Shown in pieces: positions 1 through 5,624 of a DNA stretch of 5,897 nt. The stretch covers positions 1 through 5,897 of the forward strand of contig JBDTMC010000484.1 in assembly GCA_039934475.1 (NCBI GenBank), read 5' to 3'. Source of the DNA: JBDTMC01 sp039934475 (GTDB lineage Bacteria > Acidobacteriota > Terriglobia > Bryobacterales > Bryobacteraceae). Numbering within the stretch: the stretch's first letter is position 1; each line of letters opens with the position of its first letter. The notes under the pieces are model-generated. The model was not told the origin of the DNA, did no database searches, and worked only from the letters and a program-made list of their open reading frames with translations. A program made the position numbers and the translations under genes.

Positions 1-1
1 A

Positions 2-865
2 CAATTCCCAAACTCCAAGTTCGTTCCGGAAACCCAGCAGATCCTCCGTAACATCCAGGAAGCCATTGCCGAAGGCGAATACCGCGTCGGTACCTTCTAT
101 CACGCAAAGGGCAATTGGGCCGCTTCCTCGAACCGCTTGCAGATGATTACCGATCACTTCCCGCTCTATAGCAACGCCGGCGACGCCCTGTTCCAGCTTG
201 GTGACGACTATACGAAGATGGGTCCCAAGTTCCGCCAGAGGGCCGGCGACTCTTATGCTAAGATCGTCCGCGATTATCCCTTAAGCGAACGCGCCGACGA
301 TGCCAAAAAGCGCCTCGAAGAGTTGGAAATGCCTATCCCTGAAGCGGATCCGGTGGCCATCGCCCGCATGAAGTACGACGATGCCAACTACCAGAAGCCA
401 GGCATGATGAACCCCGTCACCAGCGTCCTCAAGAAGGGGCCCGACGTGCGGAAGGCGTCTAAATCCGGTACCCCCGTGATGACCGCCATGCGGCCCGGTA
501 TCCCCGTCAGCGTGCCTGTACCCGCCGCGCCTGCCGCCGCCGGGTTCAATGGCGACGTCACCGTGTCCACCGTCGCCGATTCCAGCGTTCTCGATAGCAA
601 ACCCGATGCTCGCGCCAATCCTGGCGCCGGTGCCGCAGCCGGACCGGCCCCCGCTGGCGCCGCGCCCGCCGAGGGAGCTAAGCCGGTGGAAGCCGCCAAG
701 CCGGCTGAGGCCAAGCCCGAAGAGCAGCCCACCTACCGCGCCATTCCGAAGTTCAAGGTAAAGAAACCGAAGAAGCCGAAAACGCCTCCTCCCGCCGCGG
801 CTCCGGCCTCCACGCCTGCCGCGACGCCGACCACTCCCGCTCCGGCTCCTCCGGCTGAAAAATGA
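2..865 (+). CDS. bamD: Outer membrane assembly lipoprotein BamD, 3' part, with long Ala/Pro/Lys-rich tail
   Basis: The reading frame is open from the left edge, so the start and the N-terminal lipoprotein signal lie outside the window; 287 residues are visible. Visible residues 1 to about 110 resemble the C-terminal TPR-like repeats of BamD/YfiO/ComL: a helix ending IAEGEYRVGTFYHAKGNW, then AASSNRLQMITDHFPLY, and a further repeat closing with IVRDYPLSERADDAKKRL. BamD is a periplasm-facing lipoprotein of the BAM complex, which inserts beta-barrel proteins into the outer membrane. After about residue 110 the protein continues for roughly 175 residues of low complexity, with Ala/Pro-rich stretches, KPVEAAKPAEAKPEE and a basic patch around KKPKKPK. 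E. coli BamD lacks such a tail. The TGA stop overlaps the next gene's ATG by 4 bp, suggesting translational coupling. The family call is from pattern recognition; a related TPR lipoprotein such as CpoB/YbgF is the main alternative. Confidence 0.8.
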   Translation, partial: QFPNSKFVPETQQILRNIQEAIAEGEYRVGTFYHAKGNWAASSNRLQMITDHFPLYSNAGDALFQLGDDYTKMGPKFRQRAGDSYAKIVRDYPLSERADDAKKRLEELEMPIPEADPVAIARMKYDDANYQKPGMMNPVTSVLKKGPDVRKASKSGTPVMTAMRPGIPVSVPVPAAPAAAGFNGDVTVSTVADSSVLDSKPDARANPGAGAAAGPAPAGAAPAEGAKPVEAAKPAEAKPEEQPTYRAIPKFKVKKPKKPKTPPPAAAPASTPAATPTTPAPAPPAEK

Positions 866-1443
866 GTCTGATCCTGCTCGCCGACGATAGCCCTCACGCC
901 CAGCGGATGGGCGAGAGGATCCTCCGCGAGGAAGGTTTTGAAGTGGTTTCCGTCACCGACGGCGAAACCGCGCTCATCCGCCTCCGCGACACCGATCCGG
1001 ACCTCATCATGGCCGACGTCTTCCTCCCGCATCGCTCCGGATACGAGATCTGCGAGTACGTCAAAAACCATCCGCGCCACAAGCACACCCGCGTCGTGCT
1101 GACGGCCGGCCTCTTGGAGCCCATTGAAGAGGAGGAAGTGCGTCGCGTCGGTGGCGACGCCATCCTCAAGAAGCCCTTCGAAGCTTCGGTGTTGATGGAG
1201 ACCATCCGGCCCCTGGTAGAGGCCGCCGTCTTCGCCCGAGGTCTCTTCTCGGAAGACGTCCCCGCGGCGCAGCCCGAGCCTGCACCCGCCGCCGAAGTTC
1301 CCGCACCTCTACCCGCCCCGCCCGTCACTCCGGAAATCGATCCTGAACGGGTCCGTGCCGCAATAACGCTTGCACTCGACGCTGCATTGCCTAAAATGAT
1401 CGAAGAGCTCACAGAGCGTGTTCTCGTCGCTCTCGGCCATTAA
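862..1443 (+). CDS. Response regulator: receiver domain, Pro/Ala linker, C-terminal amphipathic helix
   Basis: A 193-residue protein with an N-terminal CheY-like receiver domain (residues 1-125). Acidic residues D8 and D9 (LLADDS) would bind Mg2+, D52 (LIMADVFLP) is the expected phosphoacceptor, T81 is the switch Thr and K104 precedes the conserved proline (ILKKPF), so the phosphorylation site looks complete. Residues 131-157 are a Pro/Ala/Glu linker. Residues 158-193 form a predicted amphipathic helix (IDPERVRAAITLALDAALP, then KMIEELTERVL). No DNA-binding, GGDEF, EAL or kinase domain is present, so output is probably by protein interaction. The ATG lies in an ATGA overlap with the bamD stop and has no clear Shine-Dalgarno of its own, as expected for a coupled gene. 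yajQ follows 11 bp downstream. No histidine kinase is in the window, so the partner is unknown. Confidence 0.85.
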   Translation: MSLILLADDSPHAQRMGERILREEGFEVVSVTDGETALIRLRDTDPDLIMADVFLPHRSGYEICEYVKNHPRHKHTRVVLTAGLLEPIEEEEVRRVGGDAILKKPFEASVLMETIRPLVEAAVFARGLFSEDVPAAQPEPAPAAEVPAPLPAPPVTPEIDPERVRAAITLALDAALPKMIEELTERVLVALGH

Positions 1444-1454
1444 AAGACCCCACT

Positions 1455-1955
1455 ATGCCTGACAACACCTTCGACGTCGTTTCCAAGATTGATATGCCCG
1501 AGGTGGTGAACGCCATCCAACAGTCGGACAAGGAAATCATCACCCGGTTCGATCTGAAAGACAGCAAGTCCCGTATCGAGCTGAACGAAAAAGACAACAA
1601 AATTGTCATCTCCAGCAAGGACGAGTTCAAGCTGAAGGCCGTCATCGACATCCTGCAAAGCAAGATGGCGAAGCGCGGCATCCCCTTGAAAAACCTCTCC
1701 TTTGGAGTCATCCAGACCGCCGGAGGCTCCACCGCCCGTCAGGAAATCACCCTCCAGCAAGGCATTCCCACGGAGAAAGCGAAGGAAATCGTCAAGATCA
1801 TCAAGGAAAGCAAGAAAAAGGTGCAGGCGTCCATCCAAGGCGACTTAGTCCGCATCGCCGGCAAGGACCGCGACACCCTCCAGGAAGCGATGCAACTCCT
1901 CCGCGGCAAGGACTTCGGAGTCGAACTCCAGTTCACCAACTACCGCTCCAACTAG
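1455..1955 (+). CDS. yajQ: YajQ family nucleotide / cyclic di-GMP-binding protein
   Basis: A 166-residue protein that matches the YajQ (DUF520) family over its full length; family members are typically about 160-165 residues. Recognisable signatures are the N-terminus FDVVSKIDMPEVVNAIQQ, the block ITRFDLKDSKSRIEL, KLKAVIDILQSKMAKRGI in the middle, and the strongly conserved C-terminal segments IVKIIKESKKKVQASIQGD, VRIAGKDRDTLQ and the end LQFTNYRSN. The protein is cytosolic with two ferredoxin-like (RRM-like) halves. Xanthomonas members have been described as cyclic di-GMP receptors that work with a transcription factor; in other species the role is less clear. The ATG lies 11 bp after the response regulator stop, and that gap has no Shine-Dalgarno-like sequence, so coupling with upstream translation is likely. 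The hydrolase gene starts 3 bp after this stop codon. Confidence 0.95.
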   Translation: MPDNTFDVVSKIDMPEVVNAIQQSDKEIITRFDLKDSKSRIELNEKDNKIVISSKDEFKLKAVIDILQSKMAKRGIPLKNLSFGVIQTAGGSTARQEITLQQGIPTEKAKEIVKIIKESKKKVQASIQGDLVRIAGKDRDTLQEAMQLLRGKDFGVELQFTNYRSN

Positions 1956-1958
1956 AGC

Positions 1959-2585
1959 ATGTCCCGTAGAATCGAATCGCCCCCCATCGCCGGCCCCGCT
2001 GGCCGCTTGGAAGCCCTGCTGGAGGAACCCGACCACGGCACCCCCCAATTCGCCGCCTTGGTCTGCCATCCCCACCCCCAGCATGGAGGCACTATGCACA
2101 ACAAGGTAGTACACCGTCTCGCCCGCGGGCTCCGCCGCGCCGGCGCCGTAGTCCTGCGTTTCAACTACCGTGGAGTGAACCTAAGCGAAGGCGAATACGA
2201 CGAAGGAATCGGGGAAGTAGAGGATGCCCGAGCCGCCCTATCCTGGCTCCTGGGCCGCTACCCCGACCTGCCATACTCCCTAGCCGGCTTCTCCTTCGGC
2301 TCTCGCATCGCCCTCAAGCTAGGCTGCGAACTAGGCCACCCCGACCGCATCATTGCCGTCGGCTTCCCCACCGTCTACCCCAACCGCGAATTCCTCGTCC
2401 AGTGCGTAGTCCCCAGGGTTTTCATCCAAAGCACCAACGACCAATTCGGCCCCCGCCCCGACTTAGAAGCCCTCGTCGCGACGCTCCCCGAACCCAAGCA
2501 ACTCCTCTGGGTAGAAGCCGCCGACCACTTCTTCGCCGGAGCCCTCGACGCCTTCGAACAAACCGTCTACCAAACCGCGAAGTGA
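1959..2585 (+). CDS. Predicted alpha/beta hydrolase, COG2945-like
   Basis: A 208-residue cytosolic alpha/beta hydrolase with no signal peptide. The early block LVCHPHPQHGGTMHNKVV (residues 35-51) and FNYRGVN (68-74) are typical of the COG2945 family and carry the oxyanion-hole region. The nucleophile elbow is GFSFG with S112 as the catalytic serine. Likely partners are D161 (IQSTNDQFGP) and H190 (VEAADHFF), so the triad is complete and correctly ordered. The family is usually just over 200 residues, so this is full length. The physiological substrate is unknown; ester or thioester hydrolysis is a family-level expectation. It is the last gene of the four-gene run, beginning 3 bp after yajQ without a recognisable Shine-Dalgarno, and no clear intrinsic terminator follows it. 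Confidence 0.88.
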   Translation: MSRRIESPPIAGPAGRLEALLEEPDHGTPQFAALVCHPHPQHGGTMHNKVVHRLARGLRRAGAVVLRFNYRGVNLSEGEYDEGIGEVEDARAALSWLLGRYPDLPYSLAGFSFGSRIALKLGCELGHPDRIIAVGFPTVYPNREFLVQCVVPRVFIQSTNDQFGPRPDLEALVATLPEPKQLLWVEAADHFFAGALDAFEQTVYQTAK

Positions 2586-2653
2586 AGCCCTAGGTCGCAA
2601 ATGAATGCGTGGGATGCACGAACGAGAGTAAAATGCGCCGGGGCCATCAACTG

Positions 2654-2660
2654 AAGGAAG
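2654..2660 (+). promoter_or_regulatory. Shine-Dalgarno that sets the antitoxin start
   Basis: AAGGAAG lies 8 nt before the ATG at 2669. The same frame could open earlier at a GTG at 2609, but no Shine-Dalgarno precedes that codon, so the shorter protein is preferred. Confidence 0.6.
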
Positions 2661-2668
2661 ATAGAAGC

Positions 2669-2860
2669 ATGAACGGTATCCAGTTCGTCACGGATGAGAA
2701 GGGACGCAAGGTGGCGGTGCAACTCGATCTGAAAAAGCATCGTGAGCTTTGGCAGGACATAGAGGATGTGCTCGTCTCCCGCTCCCGAAAGAATGAGAAA
2801 CGGGTGCCGTTGGAAAAGGTTAAAGCCGGACTGTTGAAGCGCGGCAAGCTTACGCCGTGA
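2669..2860 (+). CDS. Putative type II antitoxin paired with the RelE-like toxin
   Basis: A 63-residue, highly charged protein: MNGIQFVTDEKGRKVAVQLD, a short helix around KKHRELWQDIEDVL, then a basic tail with KVKAGLLKRGKL. The N-terminal beta-hairpin-like stretch (IQFVTDEKGRKVAV) is of the kind found in small Phd/RelB-type antitoxins, but no defined family was recognised. The main argument is context: its TGA overlaps the GTG of the toxin gene (GTGA, 2857-2860), the usual coupled antitoxin-first order. By analogy it would neutralise the toxin through its C-terminal half and may repress its own promoter. The 83-bp gap upstream holds a TAAAAT at 2629-2634 resembling a -10 box but no good -35, so the promoter is uncertain. 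The pair may have its own transcription after the hydrolase gene. Confidence 0.72.
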   Translation: MNGIQFVTDEKGRKVAVQLDLKKHRELWQDIEDVLVSRSRKNEKRVPLEKVKAGLLKRGKLTP

Positions 2861-3114
2861 ACTACCAGGTCTTCTTGGCCGCCAGCGCGGAAAAGGAATT
2901 GAACGCGCTTCCTGCAAAAATAGTCGCTCGGATTGTGCCACGCATCGAGGCACTGTCTAAGTCTCCACGGCCTCCAGGTTGCAAGAAACTCAAAGGCGGT
3001 GAAAGCGAATGGCGCATCCGCATCGGTGACTATCGGGCCGTCTACGAAATTGACGCTGGCGTTAGAACTATCGATGTTAGGCGCATAGCTCACCGGCGTG
3101 AAGTCTCCGAGTAA
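2857..3114 (+). CDS. RelE/ParE-family toxin
   Basis: An 85-residue protein of typical RelE/ParE length. The pattern fits the fold: two N-terminal helices (AASAEKELNALPAKIVARIV and IVPRIEALSKSP), the basic strand entry KKLKGGESEWRIRIGDYRAV, and the terminal strand IDVRRIAHRREVSE. K44, K46, R53, R60 and R80 sit where RelE enzymes carry basic residues used for ribosome-dependent mRNA cleavage. The tyrosine near the C-terminus of E. coli RelE is not evident, so the biochemical target (mRNA or, as in ParE, gyrase) is left open. The GTG start overlaps the antitoxin TGA by 4 bp and has no strong Shine-Dalgarno, which implies translation coupled to the antitoxin. The gene looks intact. Confidence 0.87.
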   Translation: MNYQVFLAASAEKELNALPAKIVARIVPRIEALSKSPRPPGCKKLKGGESEWRIRIGDYRAVYEIDAGVRTIDVRRIAHRREVSE

Positions 3115-3248
3115 ACAGACACCACCCAACGCGCGCCAGCCCTGGAAGGCGAGCCGCCAGAAACGGACTCAAGGCCGAGATCTCGTGATCCGCGCTGGTC
3201 CTAAGCTTGAGGCTCCCTGAATGGGTCCGAGGTTAGTTCTACGAAGGC
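3115..3248. other. Intergenic gap between the two toxin-antitoxin loci
   Basis: No coding frame, terminator hairpin or clear promoter was found in these 134 bp. The sequence before the ATG at 3249 has only a weak GAGG at 3228-3231, too far upstream to be a standard ribosome binding site. Confidence 0.4.
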
Positions 3249-3602
3249 ATGATCAAGGTCAACATTCAACAGGCGAAGACTCACCTCTCCCGCTACATTG
3301 AACAGGTTGAGCAAGGTGACGTGATCGTTGCTTGCCGCCATAACAAGCCAGTGGCGGAGTTGCGTTCGATTGAAACGCCACCCGCTCGTCCTGCCCGTGT
3401 TGCTGGGTTGCTGAAGAGCAAAGTGCATTGGGATGCTCACGCCTTCGAGCCAATGACCGCCGTCTGGGAGATTTCCCGCAAGTACAATCTCGGGGGGATC
3501 TCCCTGCCCTTCGATCGATCCTTCCACCTTGATTCCAGCCGTTCGTCAATCCTCGGGCATCGAAAGCTTACCGCTAACCGAAATCGACGCTCTGGCCGCT
3601 GA
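3249..3602 (+). CDS. Phd/YefM-type antitoxin running in frame into a PIN remnant (chimeric ORF)
   Basis: Residues 1-68 are a typical Phd/YefM antitoxin of the VapC-associated kind: MIKVNIQQAKTHLSRYIEQV, then EQGDVIVACRHNKPVAEL, with the usual Pro-rich hinge and a toxin-binding tail ending near HAFEP. From residue 70 the frame continues without a stop into TAVWEISRKYNLGGISLP. This is the conserved middle of a PIN-domain toxin (normally a separate downstream protein), not antitoxin. After about residue 92 the sequence loses PIN similarity through a frameshift and ends at residue 117. The simplest reading is a deletion that removed the antitoxin's last residues, its stop, and the toxin's start and first 40-50 codons. 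The DNA-binding N-terminal half is intact, so autoregulation or cross-binding could persist. Whether the protein is made or stable cannot be told from sequence. Confidence 0.75.
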   Translation: MIKVNIQQAKTHLSRYIEQVEQGDVIVACRHNKPVAELRSIETPPARPARVAGLLKSKVHWDAHAFEPMTAVWEISRKYNLGGISLPFDRSFHLDSSRSSILGHRKLTANRNRRSGR

Positions 3603-3729
3603 AAAGCTCGAGTTCTTCCACAAAGACCCCTTTGATCGCCTACTAATAGCACAGGCGCTCATGGGCGGTCTTGTGATCGTGACCCCGGACTGCGCCTTTG
3701 ACCCTTATCCGGTGCGCGTAATCTGGTAG
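3456..3729 (+). pseudogene. Broken PIN-domain (VapC-like) toxin gene
   Basis: PIN-domain sequence is split over two frames. The first part, TAVWEISRKYNLGGISLPFD (3456-3515), is in the frame of the antitoxin. The second, IPAVRQSSGIESLPLTEIDA followed by HKDPFDRLLIAQAL and the end VIVTPDCAFDPYPVRVIW, is in the +1 frame and ends at 3729. The frame change falls at about 3516-3528, consistent with one extra base or two missing bases. VapC-type PIN nucleases use about four acidic residues. The glutamate of VWEI, the aspartate of DPFDRLL and that of TPD remain, but the N-terminal aspartate (the usual LLLDT strand) has been lost with the 5' part of the gene. The locus cannot encode an active nuclease. 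A sequencing error could explain the frameshift but not the missing N-terminus. Confidence 0.85.
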
Positions 3730-3808
3730 AACCTGCCGCGACCCAGCCGGTCCCTAAGAGACGCTCGGGAAACCCTCGGCCGCCGTTCTACTTTCCTGCC
3801 GGACACCG

Positions 3809-4804
3809 CTATTTGCCCGCCTCTAGCCGCTTCAGAAACGCCCAGAACTCCTTATTGCCCTTAAAAGGAGTGAACGAATCGTCCTCTGTCGGGGCAGGCA
3901 TAGCCTCGCTGGGATTCACGTTGGCCTTCCGATCAAACGCCTGCTGCAGATGAACGCGCGCCTCGGCCAGTTTCTGCTCCCCCGCATCCGCGCACGCCAG
4001 ATTGTAGTAATACATGGGATAGTCTGGATCCTCGCTAGTGCCCTTTTCAAAGATGCTGCGAGACCTCACCAGATCGCCGGAGATTCCATACGACATCCCG
4101 GCTTGATCGCGCATCACCCGCCTTGCGAACTTCGCCGATTTGAAGGGCGCGCCATTCGGCGGCACCATGGCCAGACACTTCTCAAACATCGGCGCCGCAG
4201 CCCGATACTGTTGCTTCCGAAACAGAATCTCAGCAAACAATGCGACGTCGCTGAACTGTGGTACGTGGTTGACGTCCAGCTGAAAGCTCAGAAACGCCTT
4301 CTTCAAACTCGGATCGTCATCGCCAATCGGCTTGCCGCTATAGAACTCCAGGTCCCCGCATAGATCGTTCGCCGCGACAAAGCCTCGCACCCGGTAAGCC
4401 AATGAGCCGTCCCGGTTCGCGGTCGAGTAAGCAACCAAAGCGACAGGCAAGGCATCCGATCGGGGAATCTCCGCTGTCGTAATGATCTTCAGAGTCCCAT
4501 TCGCCTTCTTTTCCTCAGCCAGGACGGCCTCACGGCAACGCGCACCGGTCATAGGCGAAGCTTCCCTTACAAGGAACAGAAAGCCCAGGAAGGTCCGCTG
4601 TCCCGAAGCATCCCGCCCGCGCACTCCGATCTCGCTTCCATCGGGTTTGGCCGAGTTCTCGACGATCTTATATCCGTCGATGAACCATGAGAGCTGTCCT
4701 TTGTGCTCAGGTAGCGCAATCCGGTACTCGCCATCCTTCAGTGTTTCGCCCCAAGAGGCACAGGTCCAGATAAGAGACACGAGTAACAGCGTTGACAATT
4801 TCAC
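3809..4804 (-). CDS. Secreted TPR-repeat protein, function unknown
   Basis: A 331-residue protein with a Sec-type signal peptide: MK, a hydrophobic core LSTLLLVSLIWTCA, and a likely cleavage site after ASWG (about residue 19). No proper lipobox is seen (IWTC has Thr before Cys), so it is probably periplasmic or exported. Residues 20-160 form a beta-rich region of unknown family with three cysteines (C90, C149 and others spread along the chain). Residues about 186-295 contain TPR-like helical pairs: LFAEILFRKQQYRAAAPMFE, a second at 227-260, and a third at YYYNLACADAGEQKLAEARV. The C-terminal ending FKGNKEFWAFLKRL is typical of TPR proteins. The start is GTG at 4802-4804; no in-frame start lies close upstream and the Shine-Dalgarno is weak. 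It follows the receiver gene by 36 bp, so co-transcription is likely. The 79-bp gap to the PIN remnant at its 3' end is convergent and has no convincing terminator. Confidence 0.85.
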   Translation of the reverse strand: MKLSTLLLVSLIWTCASWGETLKDGEYRIALPEHKGQLSWFIDGYKIVENSAKPDGSEIGVRGRDASGQRTFLGFLFLVREASPMTGARCREAVLAEEKKANGTLKIITTAEIPRSDALPVALVAYSTANRDGSLAYRVRGFVAANDLCGDLEFYSGKPIGDDDPSLKKAFLSFQLDVNHVPQFSDVALFAEILFRKQQYRAAAPMFEKCLAMVPPNGAPFKSAKFARRVMRDQAGMSYGISGDLVRSRSIFEKGTSEDPDYPMYYYNLACADAGEQKLAEARVHLQQAFDRKANVNPSEAMPAPTEDDSFTPFKGNKEFWAFLKRLEAGK

Positions 4805-4840
4805 AGAATCCGAAGGGATATCAAGGGCACCGCCCTTGCC

Positions 4841-5278
4841 CTAGCCTGCGCAGGCCGACAGGCGCATCTCGCGATTCACCCGCCGCATCGCGCGGTCGCT
4901 GATCAAATCGGCGATCTTATCCAGCAGTTCAGGAACGTCTTCCGGTTCAATCAGAATGTGGCGTCCCACCTCCCCGCCATTGTCGTTGCGCGACACCGAA
5001 ACAATCGCGGTGGCGGGCCTGTAGTCCATCATTTTGGCGTGCGCGAGTACCTTCAAGCCAGACTCCGGCGTCTCCATATGCAAGTCGCTGAGCACCAGCT
5101 CATATTCCCGCTCGTCCATCATGCCTACGGCCTCAGCCGCGGAAGCGGCTGCATCCACCGCATACCCTCCAGCGCGCAGAACGGTCTGTAGGGTCAGGCG
5201 TGATGTCAGGTCGTCGTCCGCAAGCAGGACTCGAGCCATGACAAGGCGATGTGCCGGTCCATGCGGTTCGTCAAACAA
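4841..5278 (-). CDS. Stand-alone receiver-domain protein with atypical Lys-to-Glu site
   Basis: A 145-residue single-domain response regulator. Counting from the TTG start, the acidic cluster is D21-D23 (LLADDDLTS), the phosphoacceptor is D65 (LVLSDLHM), and the switch Ser/Thr position falls in AIVSVS. The conserved lysine that normally precedes proline is glutamate here (LIEPEDVPELL, E111), so phosphorylation-induced signalling may be altered. A basic C-terminal extension (RAMRRVNREMRL) follows the last helix. Two starts are possible. TTG at 5278 has a strong Shine-Dalgarno 9 nt away and adds 13 residues. ATG at 5239 gives the canonical MARVLLADDD but has no Shine-Dalgarno. The TTG is preferred on that ground, although ATG is the more usual N-terminus for the family. 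No output domain or cognate kinase is present. The secreted TPR gene follows after 36 bp. Confidence 0.85.
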   Translation of the reverse strand: MFDEPHGPAHRLVMARVLLADDDLTSRLTLQTVLRAGGYAVDAAASAAEAVGMMDEREYELVLSDLHMETPESGLKVLAHAKMMDYRPATAIVSVSRNDNGGEVGRHILIEPEDVPELLDKIADLISDRAMRRVNREMRLSACAG

Positions 5279-5287
5279 GTGAAGTGA

Positions 5288-5297
5288 CTCCTCTCCC
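5288..5297 (-). promoter_or_regulatory. Strong Shine-Dalgarno upstream of the receiver gene
   Basis: On the - strand the sequence is GGGAGAGGAG, 9 nt before the TTG at 5278-5276. It decides in favour of the TTG start over the ATG at 5239, which has no such signal. It is the best ribosome binding site seen in the window. Confidence 0.65.
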
Positions 5298-5369
5298 AGT
5301 AGCTAGGTCGCCCAAGAAAGGTCCGTATTCCCAAGGCTTGGTTCTTGTTACGCGCCTGGTAATCTCGTG

Positions 5370-5419
5370 AACTTCGGATTGCCTAGGCTTACGTTAACGA
5401 TAACAGTGTAACCGAAGTT
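5370..5419. repeat. Nested inverted repeat upstream of the receiver gene
   Basis: The outer arms AACTTCGG (5370-5377) and CCGAAGTT (5412-5419) are exact reverse complements. Inside lie TTAC (5389-5392) with GTAA (5408-5411), and GTTA (5393-5396) with TAAC (5401-5404) around an ACGA loop. Together they give about 16 paired positions with bulges of 11 and 3 nt. The larger bulge contains the perfect 8-bp palindrome GCCTAGGC (5381-5388). It lies about 90-140 bp before the receiver start and could be a regulator site or a folded leader RNA. Confidence 0.5.
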
Positions 5420-5607
5420 GCCGATTTTCGACCGCTAATTTGAGCACGCACGCTCTTCGGTACCGTACCTAGTACGCCGTTGCCCCGTTTCCCGGAACAA
5501 CTTCTCCAGTCGAATCAATACTTTATGATCCATGACTGGACGAATGCCGTAGACCTCATGCTCTAATACCCGCGGCGGGATAAGTTGCGCCAGCGGACGG
5601 TGAGAGG

Positions 5608-5624
5608 TTCAACACTTTCAACAC
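5608..5624 (+). repeat. Left copy of TTCAACAC doublet
   Basis: TTCAACAC (5608-5615) is followed directly by TTTCAACAC (5616-5624). A near-identical doublet occurs at 5695-5711, with start positions about 88 bp apart. Confidence 0.6.

Noticed and set aside
388..732. Long antisense frame (114 residues) opposite the bamD tail
   Set aside because: It is a compositional shadow of the Ala/Pro-rich GC-rich coding sequence; the product is low complexity and the + strand frame is clearly BamD.
894..1412. Antisense frame of 172 residues opposite the response regulator
   Set aside because: The product is Ser/Arg-rich with no domain, and the + strand encodes a full receiver domain with all key residues.
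1409..1838. Two antisense frames opposite yajQ
   Set aside because: They show no recognisable family, and yajQ on the + strand matches its family from end to end.
2609..2668. Upstream GTG extension of the antitoxin by 20 residues
   Set aside because: No Shine-Dalgarno precedes the GTG at 2609, while the ATG at 2669 has AAGGAAG 8 nt upstream.
2647..3129. Antisense frame of 160 residues opposite the RelE-type pair
   Set aside because: It is a shadow of the toxin and antitoxin genes, with no motif of its own.
3492..3497. Run of six G as the cause of the PIN frameshift
   Set aside because: The frame still reads KYNLGGISLP across the run, as expected for a PIN domain, so the shift must lie later, at about 3516-3528.
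3730..3808. Terminator hairpin between the convergent PIN remnant and TPR gene
   Set aside because: Only very short imperfect complementarity was seen and no T-run follows it on either strand.
3950..4363. + strand frame of 137 residues inside the TPR gene
   Set aside because: It is antisense to a gene with a signal peptide and TPR repeats, and has no recognisable domain.
5569..5579. Palindrome CCCGCGGCGGG as a hairpin or terminator
   Set aside because: The arms are separated by one base and cannot form a loop, and no T-run is adjacent; such short GC palindromes are expected by chance in GC-rich DNA.
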